A stretch of 41,253 nucleotides of DNA from Ruminococcus sp. (lineage in GTDB: Bacteria > Bacillota > Clostridia > Oscillospirales > Ruminococcaceae), in assembly GCA_017526445.1 (NCBI GenBank), contig JAFXRI010000079.1, forward strand, positions 1-41,253, given 5' to 3'. Below are positions 8,734-17,212 of this stretch, in pieces (positions within the stretch are counted from its first letter, which is position 1; each line of letters starts with the position of its first letter). A program made the translations under genes and the position numbers. The notes below the pieces were generated by a model. The model was given only the letters and a program-made list of their open reading frames with translations, had not been told where the DNA came from and made no database searches.

Positions 8734-8805
8734 AAAGCATCATATCATTAACGGAATCGTAAAAAATTAAACATTTTGAGTAAAAAAATCGGTATAAATG
8801 TATGC

Positions 8806-8834
8806 ACAAGTTGTATATAATGTAAATACAAGTT
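8806..8834 (+). promoter_or_regulatory. Candidate activator-dependent promoter of the sugar transporter operon
   Basis: A perfect TATAAT at 8816-8821 has no good -35 at 17 bp (TATAAA at 8793-8798). It is flanked by two direct copies of ACAAGTT, at 8806-8812 and 8828-8834, 22 bp or two helical turns apart. A -10 without a -35 and with direct repeats suits control by an AraC-type protein, although repeats over the -10 could equally mediate repression by the AraR-like protein. Confidence 0.5.
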
Positions 8835-8884
8835 AAGACCGTTAATTACAAATCACTTGATGTCAATTTAAGGAGGAAACTATC

Positions 8885-9922
8885 ATGAAGGCAAAAAAGT
8901 TCTTGGCAATTTTCACAAGTACAGCACTCTGCGCAGCAATGCTGGCAGCCTGCGGCAGCTCTGACAGCTCAAGCAAGGCAGCAGACAGCACAGCGGAAAA
9001 CGTCAGCACAGCTGAAGGCGGCGCCGGCGGCTCAGGTGAGCTCATCAAGGTCGGCATCATCAACAACGACCCTAACGAGTCCGGATACAGAACCGCTAAC
9101 GATAAGGACCTGAAAGCAGCATTCTCCAAGGAGAACGGCTTCGACGCTCAGTTCTCTTACAGCCTGAAGAATGACGAGCAGATCGCTGCTGCACAGAAGT
9201 ACATCCAGGACGAAGTTGATTATCTGCTTCTCTCTGCTGCTGATACAGCAGGCTGGGACGGCGTTCTGAAGGAAGCTCAGACAGCCGGCGTAAAGGTCAT
9301 CCTGTTCGACCGTACCATCGATGCTGACGAGAGCCTGTATGAGGCTTCGATCGTATCGGATATGGCTAAGGAAGGTCAGACCGCTGTTGATTGGCTGAAG
9401 GGCCAGGGCCTTGATTCTTACAAGGTCATCCACATCCAGGGCGTTATGGGCTCGGCTGCTCAGAAGGGCCGCTCAGGCGCACTCACAGATGCAGCTGCTG
9501 CAGATTCTTCCAAGTGGGAGATCGTTGCTGAGCAGACCGCAGAGTGGAACGCAGAGAAGGCACAGCAGATCGTTCAGTCCGTTATCGATCAGGGCAAGGA
9601 CTTCAACGTGATCTATGCTGAGAACGACGATATGGCTAAGGGCGCAGTTGCAGCTCTCGATAAGGCTAACATCGAGCACGGCGTTGGCAAGAAGGTCATC
9701 GTTATGGGCTTCGACTGCAACAAGTGGGCTCTTGAGGAACTGCTCAACAAGAACTGGAACTATGACGGACAGTGCAATCCTTTCCAGTCGCAGTATATCA
9801 AGGAAGTTATCGACAAGCTCCAGAAGGGAGAGAAGCTCGAAAAGAAGACCATCATCATGGATGAGAAGGGCTTCGACGCTTCGACTATCACTCAGGAAGA
9901 CGTAGATAAGTACGGAATCTGA
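8885..9922 (+). CDS. ytfQ: Lipid-anchored sugar-binding protein of an ABC transporter, YtfQ-like
   Basis: A signal peptide with lipobox LAAC (Cys23) anchors the protein outside the membrane. A Ser/Ala-rich linker leads to a periplasmic-binding-protein type 1 fold: KVGIINNDPNESGYRTANDK, VDYLLLSAADTAGWDGVLKE, VKVILFDRTID, and MGFDCNKWALEELLN. The arrangement matches YtfQ, the furanose-binding protein (galactofuranose in E. coli). With araA and a sugar kinase downstream the physiological substrate may be an arabinose form; that is inference. Strong ribosome site AAGGAGGAAAC. It is separated from the ATPase gene by a terminator hairpin, so it is probably made in excess. Confidence 0.9.
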   Translation: MKAKKFLAIFTSTALCAAMLAACGSSDSSSKAADSTAENVSTAEGGAGGSGELIKVGIINNDPNESGYRTANDKDLKAAFSKENGFDAQFSYSLKNDEQIAAAQKYIQDEVDYLLLSAADTAGWDGVLKEAQTAGVKVILFDRTIDADESLYEASIVSDMAKEGQTAVDWLKGQGLDSYKVIHIQGVMGSAAQKGRSGALTDAAAADSSKWEIVAEQTAEWNAEKAQQIVQSVIDQGKDFNVIYAENDDMAKGAVAALDKANIEHGVGKKVIVMGFDCNKWALEELLNKNWNYDGQCNPFQSQYIKEVIDKLQKGEKLEKKTIIMDEKGFDASTITQEDVDKYGI

Positions 9923-9960
9923 TCCGGAACAGGAACATATTGATCAAAATTTAGACCGAT

Positions 9961-10009
9961 AAGTGCGGTGAGGCATATGGGATGATGCTCTTATGTCCCC
10001 GCACTTTTT
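9961..10009 (+). terminator. Hairpin terminator between binding-protein and ATPase genes
   Basis: AAGTGCGG (9961-9968) pairs with CCGCACTT (9999-10006); further inner pairing is possible, and a short T run ends at 10009. Sitting 38 nt after the binding-protein stop inside the operon, it would let most transcripts stop there and a minority read into the ATPase and permease genes. RNA processing or stabilisation is an alternative role. Confidence 0.7.
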
Positions 10010-10038
10010 ATAAGAGTACACTCTCGGGAGGGGCAGAA

Positions 10039-11568
10039 ATGCGCGATAAAGCAATATTGGAAATGCGCGGTATCTATAAATCTTTTCCCGGCGTAAAGGC
10101 CCTGCAGAACGTTGATTTCACGCTCTGCAAGGGCGAGATACACGCCTTGATGGGAGAAAACGGCGCAGGTAAATCCACACTTATAAAAGTATTGACCGGC
10201 GTCCATATAAAGGACGAGGGAAATATATTTATCAGGACAGAGAGCGGGGAAGAGCAGGAGGTGCAGATACACTCTCCTCAGGAGGCACAGGAAAACGGCA
10301 TCAGTACCGTTTACCAGGAGATCTCCCTTTGCCCGAACCTTTCTGTTGCTGAGAATATATATATCGGCCGCGGAGATTCGGCTTTTATCAGCTGGAGAAA
10401 AATGAATAAGAGAGCCGATGAATTGCTTAAATCGCTGGGCATCGACGTAAAGGCCACTCAGCAGCTCGCCAGCTGCTCGATAGCTGTGCAGCAGATGGTC
10501 GCTATCGCAAGAGCCGTCGATATGGACTGCCGTGTGCTCATCCTTGACGAGCCTACGTCTTCGCTGGATGATTCCGAGGTAAAGAAGCTCTTCGGACTTA
10601 TGCGTCAGCTGAAGGACAGGGGAGTCGGCATCATCTTCGTTACTCACTTCCTCGACCAGGTATATGAGGTCTGTGACAAGATCACAGTGCTTCGTGACGG
10701 TACACTGGTGGGCGAGTATGAGATCGAGAACCTGCCGAGGCTCCAGCTCGTTTCCAAAATGCTCGGCAAGGACCTCGACGATATGGCCGATATCAAGGAA
10801 GAAGCCCCCGTCTTTGAGGATAAGGGCGCCGCTCCCGTTTACGAGGGCGAAGGCCTTTGCAGCAGCGAGGGTATCAAGCCCTTCGATTTCTATATCCGTC
10901 CCGGTGAGGTCAACGGTTTTACCGGACTTCTGGGCTCCGGACGAAGCGAGTGCGTCCGCACTATATTCGGTGCAGATAAGGTTACCGGCGGCAAGGTTAA
11001 GATGGACGGCAAGGAAGTCAGGATCACCAAGCCCCGTGAGGCTATGGACAACGGCATCGCCTACCTGCCCGAGGACAGAAAGCGCGACGGTATCGTCGGA
11101 GATCTTTCGGTAAAAGACAATATCATCCTGGCCCTACAGGTGAAGACCGGCTTCTTCAAGCCCTTCTCCAAGGCCAAGGCTACCGAGTTCGCCAACGAGT
11201 ACATCAAGCTGCTCGACATCAAGACCGCTTCGGTCAACACACCTATCAAATCCCTTTCGGGAGGCAATCAGCAGAAGGTAATCCTTGCCCGCTGGCTGCT
11301 TACTAACCCGAAGTACCTGATACTCGACGAGCCGACACGAGGCATCGACATCGGTACCAAAACAGATATCCAGAAGCTGGTGCTCAAGCTCGCATCAGAG
11401 GGTATGAGCGTAACGTTCATCTCCTCCGAGACTGACGAGATGCTCCGCACCTGCTCAAGACTTCTTGTAATGAGAGACAGAAGACTTGTGGGAGAACTGA
11501 CAGGCGATCAGCTCACACAGTCGGCTGTAATGAATACCATCGCCGGAGGTGATAAGAATGCCGAATAA
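10039..11568 (+). CDS. ytfR: Sugar ABC transporter ATPase with two nucleotide-binding domains, YtfR-like
   Basis: The 509-residue protein is two fused ABC ATPase domains, as in importers of the ribose/galactose/YtfR class. The first has Walker A GENGAGKST (39-47), signature-like CSIAVQQ and Walker B VLILDEPTSSL. The second has a degenerate Walker A (LLGSGRSE), a proper signature LSGGNQQK and Walker B YLILDEPTRGID. One weakened site per half is normal for this group. ATG 10039 follows GGGAGGGG at 5 nt; the longer frame from 9982 would start inside the upstream terminator. The 3' end overlaps the first permease by 11 nt, and the ribosome site of that gene lies within it. Confidence 0.93.
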   Translation: MRDKAILEMRGIYKSFPGVKALQNVDFTLCKGEIHALMGENGAGKSTLIKVLTGVHIKDEGNIFIRTESGEEQEVQIHSPQEAQENGISTVYQEISLCPNLSVAENIYIGRGDSAFISWRKMNKRADELLKSLGIDVKATQQLASCSIAVQQMVAIARAVDMDCRVLILDEPTSSLDDSEVKKLFGLMRQLKDRGVGIIFVTHFLDQVYEVCDKITVLRDGTLVGEYEIENLPRLQLVSKMLGKDLDDMADIKEEAPVFEDKGAAPVYEGEGLCSSEGIKPFDFYIRPGEVNGFTGLLGSGRSECVRTIFGADKVTGGKVKMDGKEVRITKPREAMDNGIAYLPEDRKRDGIVGDLSVKDNIILALQVKTGFFKPFSKAKATEFANEYIKLLDIKTASVNTPIKSLSGGNQQKVILARWLLTNPKYLILDEPTRGIDIGTKTDIQKLVLKLASEGMSVTFISSETDEMLRTCSRLLVMRDRRLVGELTGDQLTQSAVMNTIAGGDKNAE

Positions 11569-12655
11569 GAAAGTGCTGCCGCCCAATGCATCTGCTTTGG
11601 CCAGGATAACACGTCACCAGATAATTATCCCCCTTGCAGCTCTGCTTCTGCTGGCTGTATTCAATCTTATCAACGATCCGTCATTCTTCAGCATCTCGCT
11701 GAAACCCAACTCCAACGGCGATCAGATACTCAGCGGAAATATCATCTCGATCATCGATAACGGCTCCGAGCTTGCTATACTCGCCCTCGGTATGACGCTC
11801 GTTACCGCTGCATCGGGCGGACAGGATATATCCGTGGGCGCTGCAATTGCTATAAGCGGAAGCGTTATGCTCCGTGTGCTCTGCGGCGCAGACGCCCGTG
11901 CCGAGACCTTGCAGGCTCCGATAATCGTGGCGTTCCTCGTTGCCTGCCTCGTTTCTATGGCATTCGGCGCATTCAACGGCGCTCTCGTGGCTTTCTTCAA
12001 GATACAGCCCATGGTCGCAACACTGATACTCTTTACCGCAGGACGCAATATCGCATCCTGGATCAATAACAGCCAGCTGCCGATCGTTAAGGAGGAGAGC
12101 TTCTCCTACTTCGGCAACTACATCCCCGGGATCCCTATACCCACACCGTTCATCATAGCGATAGTCTGCTTCATAATAATGTTCCTTGTTCTGAAATTCA
12201 CGAACCTGGGACTGTATGTTCAGTCTGTGGGTATCAATGAGAAGACATCCCGCCTGAACGGCCTCAACCCTGAGCTCATCAAGCTTATGACCTATGTGAT
12301 CCTCGGCCTCTGCGTTGCGGTAGCCGCACTCATCAAGGTCAGCCGTATATCCACTATCAACTATTCAGTAGTTGCCAAGGATATCGAGATGGACGCTATC
12401 CTTGCGGTAGCCCTGGGCGGAAATGCCCTTAGCGGAGGTAAGTTCAGCATGGCTGCTTCAGTGATCGGTGCATATGTTATCCAGTTCCTGACGACCACGC
12501 TCTATGCTTTAGAGGTAAATGCTGCAGCTCTGCCGGCATACAAGGCAGTCGTTGTTATCCTCCTCGTTGTAATGAGCTCTCCCGCAGTCAAGGAAAAGCT
12601 TGCCGTTGTCGGAAAGAAGTTCCGCAAGAACGGCGCTGCTGCTGAGAAGGCCTGA
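11558..12655 (+). CDS. ytfT: Sugar ABC transporter permease 1, YtfT-like
   Basis: A polytopic inner-membrane protein of the BPD_transp_2 (ribose/AraH/YtfT) family, 365 residues, with about eight to ten hydrophobic segments. The conserved stretches are ALGMTLVTAASGGQDISVGA near residue 80 and LAVALGGNALSGGKFSMAAS near 290. It pairs with the permease encoded next to form a heterodimeric channel for the YtfQ-like protein. ATG 11558 is preferred to GTG 11549 because GGAGG (11545-11549) is 8 nt upstream. Translation should be coupled to the overlapping ATPase gene. Confidence 0.92.
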   Translation: MPNKKVLPPNASALARITRHQIIIPLAALLLLAVFNLINDPSFFSISLKPNSNGDQILSGNIISIIDNGSELAILALGMTLVTAASGGQDISVGAAIAISGSVMLRVLCGADARAETLQAPIIVAFLVACLVSMAFGAFNGALVAFFKIQPMVATLILFTAGRNIASWINNSQLPIVKEESFSYFGNYIPGIPIPTPFIIAIVCFIIMFLVLKFTNLGLYVQSVGINEKTSRLNGLNPELIKLMTYVILGLCVAVAALIKVSRISTINYSVVAKDIEMDAILAVALGGNALSGGKFSMAASVIGAYVIQFLTTTLYALEVNAAALPAYKAVVVILLVVMSSPAVKEKLAVVGKKFRKNGAAAEKA

Positions 12656-12678
12656 CGTCACAGAAGGAGGTACAGAGA

Positions 12679-13743
12679 ATGCTTAATATGTTAAGAACGG
12701 ACGGCGCACCCAAGCCGCCCTCCAGAAAAATGACAGATACCAACCTGCTGATGACGATCACGATAGTCGTGTTCTTTGCAATGTATATCTGCTCGATAGT
12801 GTTCCTCGGCGAGGGCTTCCGCAAGCCCCAGACGATGCTGAACCTTATCAGCACAAACTCCTACATGATAATACTTGCCTGCGGTCTGAGTATAGTAATG
12901 ATAACCGGCGGTATAGATATTTCAGTCGGCGGCGTTACCGCTCTGGTCGCCATGAGCTGTGCGGTGTATCTCGAAATGCACGACGGAAATGTATTCGTCG
13001 CGGTACTGATAGCTATCGGCATAGGCCTGGCCTTCGGTATCGTTCAGGGATACCTGGTCGCATATCTGCAGATACAGCCGTTCATAGTCACCCTTGCGGG
13101 AATGTTCTTCGCAAGAGGTCTGACGACGATAGTCCATACCGATCCCTTCAATGTTACCAATGAAGCCTTTGTTACTCTCAAAGACTCCAGGATCACTATC
13201 CCGCTGCTGGGCTCTACCACGAAAAAGGGTGTCTATATACCCGCAACTATCGAAATAGGCGTCATAGTGGCCATAGTTATCGTAGCTGTACTGTTCTGCG
13301 TGCTGAAGTGGACCAAGCTTGGACGCAGCTTCTATGCAGTCGGCGGAAACAGACAGAGCGCATTGCTGCTTGGCCTGAATGTCCGCAGGACCACCTTCAT
13401 CTCCCACGTTATATGCGGCCTGCTGGCAGGCATAGGCGGCTTCGTGTACTTTATGCACGTAGGCTCCGGCTCGCCCTCTCACGCTTCGGGAGCCGAGATG
13501 AATGCTATCGCATCCTCCATCATCGGCGGTACGATGCTGACGGGCGGCGTAGGAAATATAGTAGGAACACTGTTCGGCGTGCTGTCGCTCGCACTTATCC
13601 AGAGCATAGTGGCTTCGCTCGGACTTGACGATCCCTGGTGGACAGGAATAACCATCGCAGCAATGCTCTGCATCTTCCTGGTAGTTCAGAGCATCATAAT
13701 CGCACGCCGCAAGAAGGCCAACAAGGCTGCCGGTGCAGTCTGA
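12679..13743 (+). CDS. yjfF: Sugar ABC transporter permease 2, YjfF-like
   Basis: The second BPD_transp_2 permease (354 residues). It shows the same landmarks as the first: LACGLSIVMITGGIDISVGG, AYLQIQPFIVTLAGMFFARG and SGAEMNAIASSIIGGTMLTG. Two different permeases with one double ATPase is the arrangement of the E. coli ytfQRT-yjfF galactofuranose system and distinguishes it from arabinose AraFGH, which has one. A good ribosome site (AGAAGGAGG) lies upstream; it starts 23 nt after permease 1 and the kinase follows 14 nt after it. Confidence 0.92.
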   Translation: MLNMLRTDGAPKPPSRKMTDTNLLMTITIVVFFAMYICSIVFLGEGFRKPQTMLNLISTNSYMIILACGLSIVMITGGIDISVGGVTALVAMSCAVYLEMHDGNVFVAVLIAIGIGLAFGIVQGYLVAYLQIQPFIVTLAGMFFARGLTTIVHTDPFNVTNEAFVTLKDSRITIPLLGSTTKKGVYIPATIEIGVIVAIVIVAVLFCVLKWTKLGRSFYAVGGNRQSALLLGLNVRRTTFISHVICGLLAGIGGFVYFMHVGSGSPSHASGAEMNAIASSIIGGTMLTGGVGNIVGTLFGVLSLALIQSIVASLGLDDPWWTGITIAAMLCIFLVVQSIIIARRKKANKAAGAV

Positions 13744-13757
13744 AAAGGAGAATTGAC

Positions 13758-15347
13758 ATGAACACAGCGCCCTTGATCTCAAACGGAAAAGCCGTTATAG
13801 GCATCGAGTTCGGCTCTACAAGAATAAAAGCAGTGCTCATAGGCGAGGGGTATGAGCCCCTTGCCTCGGGCGTACACGACTGGCAGAACAGTCTCGTTGA
13901 CGGCGTATGGACCTATCCTCTCGAGGAGGTAAGGGAGGGGCTGAGAGACTGCTTCGGAGACCTTATGAAGAATGTTGAGCAGCAGTACGGCGTAAAGCTC
14001 ACCAAAGCTGCCGGTATAGGCATCTCTGCTATGATGCACGGCTATCTTGCCTTTGACGAAAAGGATGAGCTGCTGGTGCCCTTCCGCACCTGGAGGAACA
14101 CCATTACCGAAAAGGCTGCTGACGAGCTTACCCGGGAGCTGGGCTTCAATATCCCTCAGCGCTGGAGCATAGCTCATCTCTATCAGGCCATACTGAACGA
14201 TGAGCCCCATATAGACAGGATAGCATTCGTGACCACCCTGGCAGGATATGTGCATATGCTGCTCACAGGGAAAAAGGTCATCGGTATCGGTGATGCTTCG
14301 GGTATATTCCCGATAGATCCTGTTGAGAAGATCTATGATGAAAAGATGACCGTCCGCTTTGACGAGCTGACGGGAGGCACACGCTTCGGAAAGAAGCTCC
14401 TTGACGTGCTGCCGGCTATCGTGCCGGTGGGCGAGGAGGCAGGCGTCCTCACGGAAGAGGGCGCAAGACTGCTGGATCCTACCGGGACCTTCGGTGCAGG
14501 CGTACCCCTTTGCCCTCCCGAGGGAGATGCCCAGACAGGTATGGCCGCCACTAACAGCATCACTCCCAAGACGGGAAATGTTTCGGCAGGCACATCCATT
14601 TTCTCTATGATCGTTCTTGAAAAGAATCTCGCAAAGGTACACCGCGAGATAGATATAGTTACCACTCCCAACGGGGATCCCGTTGCTATGGTACACTGCA
14701 ACAACTGTTCCTCCGACCTGGATGCCTGGGTGAAGGTCTTCGGCGGAGTGCTCAGAAAGGCCGGAGTGGATATGCCCAAGGGCAAACTCTACGATATGCT
14801 TTATGAGCTGGCGGCAGCGGGCGAGCCCGACTGCAGCGGGATAGTATCCTATAACTACTATGCAGGCGAGCAGGTGACTGAACTGCAAAGCGGCAAGCCT
14901 ATGGTGTTCAGGCGCCCGGATTCCTGCTTCACTCCCGAAAACCTGCTCCGCAGCCTGGTGTATTCCACCGTGGCTACCCTCAAGATCGGTATGGATATAC
15001 TGACCGAGGAGGAGAACGTTAAGCTTGACCGCATCTATGCTCATGGCGGACTGTTCAAGACTCCCGTGCCCAGCCAGGGGATACTTGCCTCGGCACTGGG
15101 TACCGATGTAACGCTGATGCAGTCGGCGGGTGAGGGCGGAGCCTGGGGCATCGCTTTGCTGGCAGCTTATATGCTGCGCGAAGATAAGCAGCAGACTCTT
15201 GAGAGCTTCCTCAGCGGCTGTGTGTTCAAGGGTATGAGCGGCAGCACCGTTTCTCCCGAGCAGTCCTGCGTGAACGGCATCAATGCATATATGAAAGACT
15301 ACAAGGCCGGCCTTGCTGCTGAAAGAGCAGTAGCCGAAGCAGAATAA
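13758..15347 (+). CDS. FGGY-family sugar kinase, probable L-ribulokinase role
   Basis: The 529-residue protein starts with the ATPase fold phosphate-1 loop VIGIEFGSTRIKAVLIGE (about 14-31). It has IGISAMMHGYLAF and the adenosine-region glycine stretch RIYAHGGLFKTPVPSQGILA, and ends near GGAWGIALLAAY. This is a hexokinase-fold FGGY kinase. Placed immediately before araA and after the pentose-type importer, it most likely phosphorylates L-ribulose. It does not look like classical AraB in its opening residues and may belong to a Clostridia subgroup, so I leave the symbol blank. ATG 13758 (AAAAGGAG 7 nt upstream) excludes a 40-codon longer frame overlapping permease 2. 12 nt separate it from araA. 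Confidence 0.85.
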   Translation: MNTAPLISNGKAVIGIEFGSTRIKAVLIGEGYEPLASGVHDWQNSLVDGVWTYPLEEVREGLRDCFGDLMKNVEQQYGVKLTKAAGIGISAMMHGYLAFDEKDELLVPFRTWRNTITEKAADELTRELGFNIPQRWSIAHLYQAILNDEPHIDRIAFVTTLAGYVHMLLTGKKVIGIGDASGIFPIDPVEKIYDEKMTVRFDELTGGTRFGKKLLDVLPAIVPVGEEAGVLTEEGARLLDPTGTFGAGVPLCPPEGDAQTGMAATNSITPKTGNVSAGTSIFSMIVLEKNLAKVHREIDIVTTPNGDPVAMVHCNNCSSDLDAWVKVFGGVLRKAGVDMPKGKLYDMLYELAAAGEPDCSGIVSYNYYAGEQVTELQSGKPMVFRRPDSCFTPENLLRSLVYSTVATLKIGMDILTEEENVKLDRIYAHGGLFKTPVPSQGILASALGTDVTLMQSAGEGGAWGIALLAAYMLREDKQQTLESFLSGCVFKGMSGSTVSPEQSCVNGINAYMKDYKAGLAAERAVAEAE

Positions 15348-15358
15348 GGAGGAGACAT

Positions 15359-16795
15359 ATGAAATTTTGGTTCATCACAGGCTCGCAGTTCCTGTACGGT
15401 GAGGAGACTCTGAAACAGGTGGAGGAAAACTCGCTGAAGATAGTCGAGGGGCTGAAACTGCCTTTCCCTGTGGAATATAAGCTCACCGCCAAGACCGAGG
15501 GAGAGATCGAGAAGATCGTCAAGGAGGCCAACTTCGATGATGACTGCGCAGGTATCATCACTTTCTGCCATACCTTCTCGCCTTCCAAAATGTGGATAAA
15601 CGGTCTTGCAATGCTCCAGAAGCCCTGGCTGCATCTCCACACCCAGTTCAATGAGACGATACCCAATGAAGAGATCGATATGGATTATATGAACCTTCAC
15701 CAGTCTGCACACGGTGACCGCGAGCACGGTTTTATCGGAGCACGTCTGCGCGCACCGAGGACAGTCGTTGCGGGTTACTGGAAGGATCCCGCTGTGCAGG
15801 AGCGCATTGCTGACTGGCAGAGGGCTGCTGTGGGCGCTATGTTCAGCCGCAGCCTGAAGATCGTAAGGTTCGGTGACAATATGCGTGAAGTCGCTGTTAC
15901 CGAGGGCGACAAGGTCGAAGTACAGCTCAGGCTGGGCTGGCAGGTCAACACCTGGCCGGTGGGTGATCTTGTTGAGGTGATGAACGCTGTCACCGAGGCG
16001 GAGATCGACGCGCTTTGTGAAGAGTATGCAAAGCTTTACGACTATGACGAGAAGGATATAGCATCCATACGCTGCCAGGCGAAGGAAGAGATCGCTATCG
16101 AGAAGATACTTGTCCGTGAGGGAGCAATGGCATTCTCCAACACTTTCCAGGATCTTCACGGTATGGATCAGCTGCCCGGACTTGCTGCACAGCACCTTAT
16201 GTCCAAGGGCTACGGCTTCGGAGCCGAGGGCGACTGGAAGACCGCAGGTATGACCGCGGTGATAAAGGCTATGTATCCCGACGGCTGCGCTTCCTTTATG
16301 GAAGACTATACTTATGACTATAAGCACGAACTGATACTCGGGGCCCATATGCTGGAGGTATGCCCCAGCATCGCTGCCGGAAGACCGCGCATCGAGGTGC
16401 ATCATCTCGGTATCGGCGGTAAGAACGATCCCGCAAGGCTCGTCTTTGAAGGCAAGGCAGGCAAGGCCAAAGCGCTGTCGCTTATCGATGTCGGCGGAAG
16501 GCTGCGACTGATCGCACAGGATGTTACCTGCGAGAAGCCCTTCCAGGATATGCCTAATCTTCCCGTGGCACGCGCTATGTGGAGACCGGAGCCTTCCTTC
16601 CTCAAAGGACTCGAGTGCTGGCTCATCGCCGGCGGCGCACATCACACTGTGCTCACCTATGACCTTACCGAAGAAACATTAAGGTCCTTCGCCAGGATAT
16701 TCGGCATCGAGCTCGTTGAGATCAACAGCTCTGTAACGCCCGTTTCTCTTGAGCGCGAGCTTATGCTCGGCGACGTGATCTACTCACGCCGGTAA
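15359..16795 (+). CDS. araA: L-arabinose isomerase
   Basis: AraA interconverts L-arabinose and L-ribulose using Mn2+ or similar. The 478-residue protein opens KFWFITGSQFLYG, a family hallmark. Likely metal ligands and catalytic residues are Glu290 (GFGAEGDW), Glu315 (SFMEDYTY), His330 (LGAHMLEVCPSI) and His428/429 (GGAHHTV), matching E. coli E306, E333, H350 and H450. It is slightly shorter than E. coli AraA (500). Ribosome site AAGGAGGAG. Last gene of the arabinose operon, with a terminator 52 nt after the stop. The next step enzyme, ribulose-phosphate epimerase (AraD), is not in the window. Confidence 0.97.
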   Translation: MKFWFITGSQFLYGEETLKQVEENSLKIVEGLKLPFPVEYKLTAKTEGEIEKIVKEANFDDDCAGIITFCHTFSPSKMWINGLAMLQKPWLHLHTQFNETIPNEEIDMDYMNLHQSAHGDREHGFIGARLRAPRTVVAGYWKDPAVQERIADWQRAAVGAMFSRSLKIVRFGDNMREVAVTEGDKVEVQLRLGWQVNTWPVGDLVEVMNAVTEAEIDALCEEYAKLYDYDEKDIASIRCQAKEEIAIEKILVREGAMAFSNTFQDLHGMDQLPGLAAQHLMSKGYGFGAEGDWKTAGMTAVIKAMYPDGCASFMEDYTYDYKHELILGAHMLEVCPSIAAGRPRIEVHHLGIGGKNDPARLVFEGKAGKAKALSLIDVGGRLRLIAQDVTCEKPFQDMPNLPVARAMWRPEPSFLKGLECWLIAGGAHHTVLTYDLTEETLRSFARIFGIELVEINSSVTPVSLERELMLGDVIYSRR

Positions 16796-16846
16796 TAATA
16801 TCTGATAATTTCTATTCCTCCTTTTCCCTCTTTGCATTTGCGGAAG

Positions 16847-16884
16847 CAGAGCTCTGTGCATCATTCACAGGGCTCTGTTTCTTT
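16847..16884 (+). terminator. Terminator of the arabinose operon
   Basis: A 12-bp stem (16847-16858 with 16866-16877, one G-T pair) has a 7-nt loop and is followed by TTTCTTT. It lies 52 nt after the araA stop. Confidence 0.85.
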
Positions 16885-16969
16885 ATGGCAGCAATTATCT
16901 GAAAAAGGGATAGTCATATTTTTATGGTATATACAGCCCCCTTCACTTATAGCCGGAAATGGGGAAAAA

Positions 16970-17074
16970 GTTGCATACAAAATATGCAACCTGAATGAAA
17001 TATGTCTAAATTAAAACAAAAAACGTGATATTGCACTAACCTGGTCGGAAGCTTTTGTGCAGTATTCCGGAATA
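16970..17074. other. Non-coding gap between convergent operons with two palindromes
   Basis: The 417-bp gap from 16796 to 17212 contains two terminators and no convincing gene. In its middle are an inverted repeat GTTGCAT (16970-16976)/ATGCAAC (16984-16990) with a 7-nt loop, and a perfect 12-bp palindrome TATTCCGGAATA (17063-17074). Neither has a T run or a promoter beside it that I can see. Protein-binding sites or leftovers are both possible. Confidence 0.35.
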
Positions 17075-17146
17075 TCTGGAAACATATGGAAGTCGGCCGG
17101 CGGGAGAAAAAGCTTACAAAAATATATCCGCAGGCTGTGAGAAAGC

Positions 17147-17177
17147 AAAAAAAGTGCCCGGGGCATCTGCTCCGGGC
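17147..17177 (-). terminator. Terminator of the SPFH operon
   Basis: Read on the minus strand, GCCCGGAGC pairs with GCCCCGGGC (one A-C mismatch) around loop AGAT, followed by AC and seven T. It lies 36 nt beyond the stop of the SPFH gene. Confidence 0.8.
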
Positions 17178-17212
17178 AAAGCTATATATTGGCACAGTGT
17201 GTGGTGTAAGCG

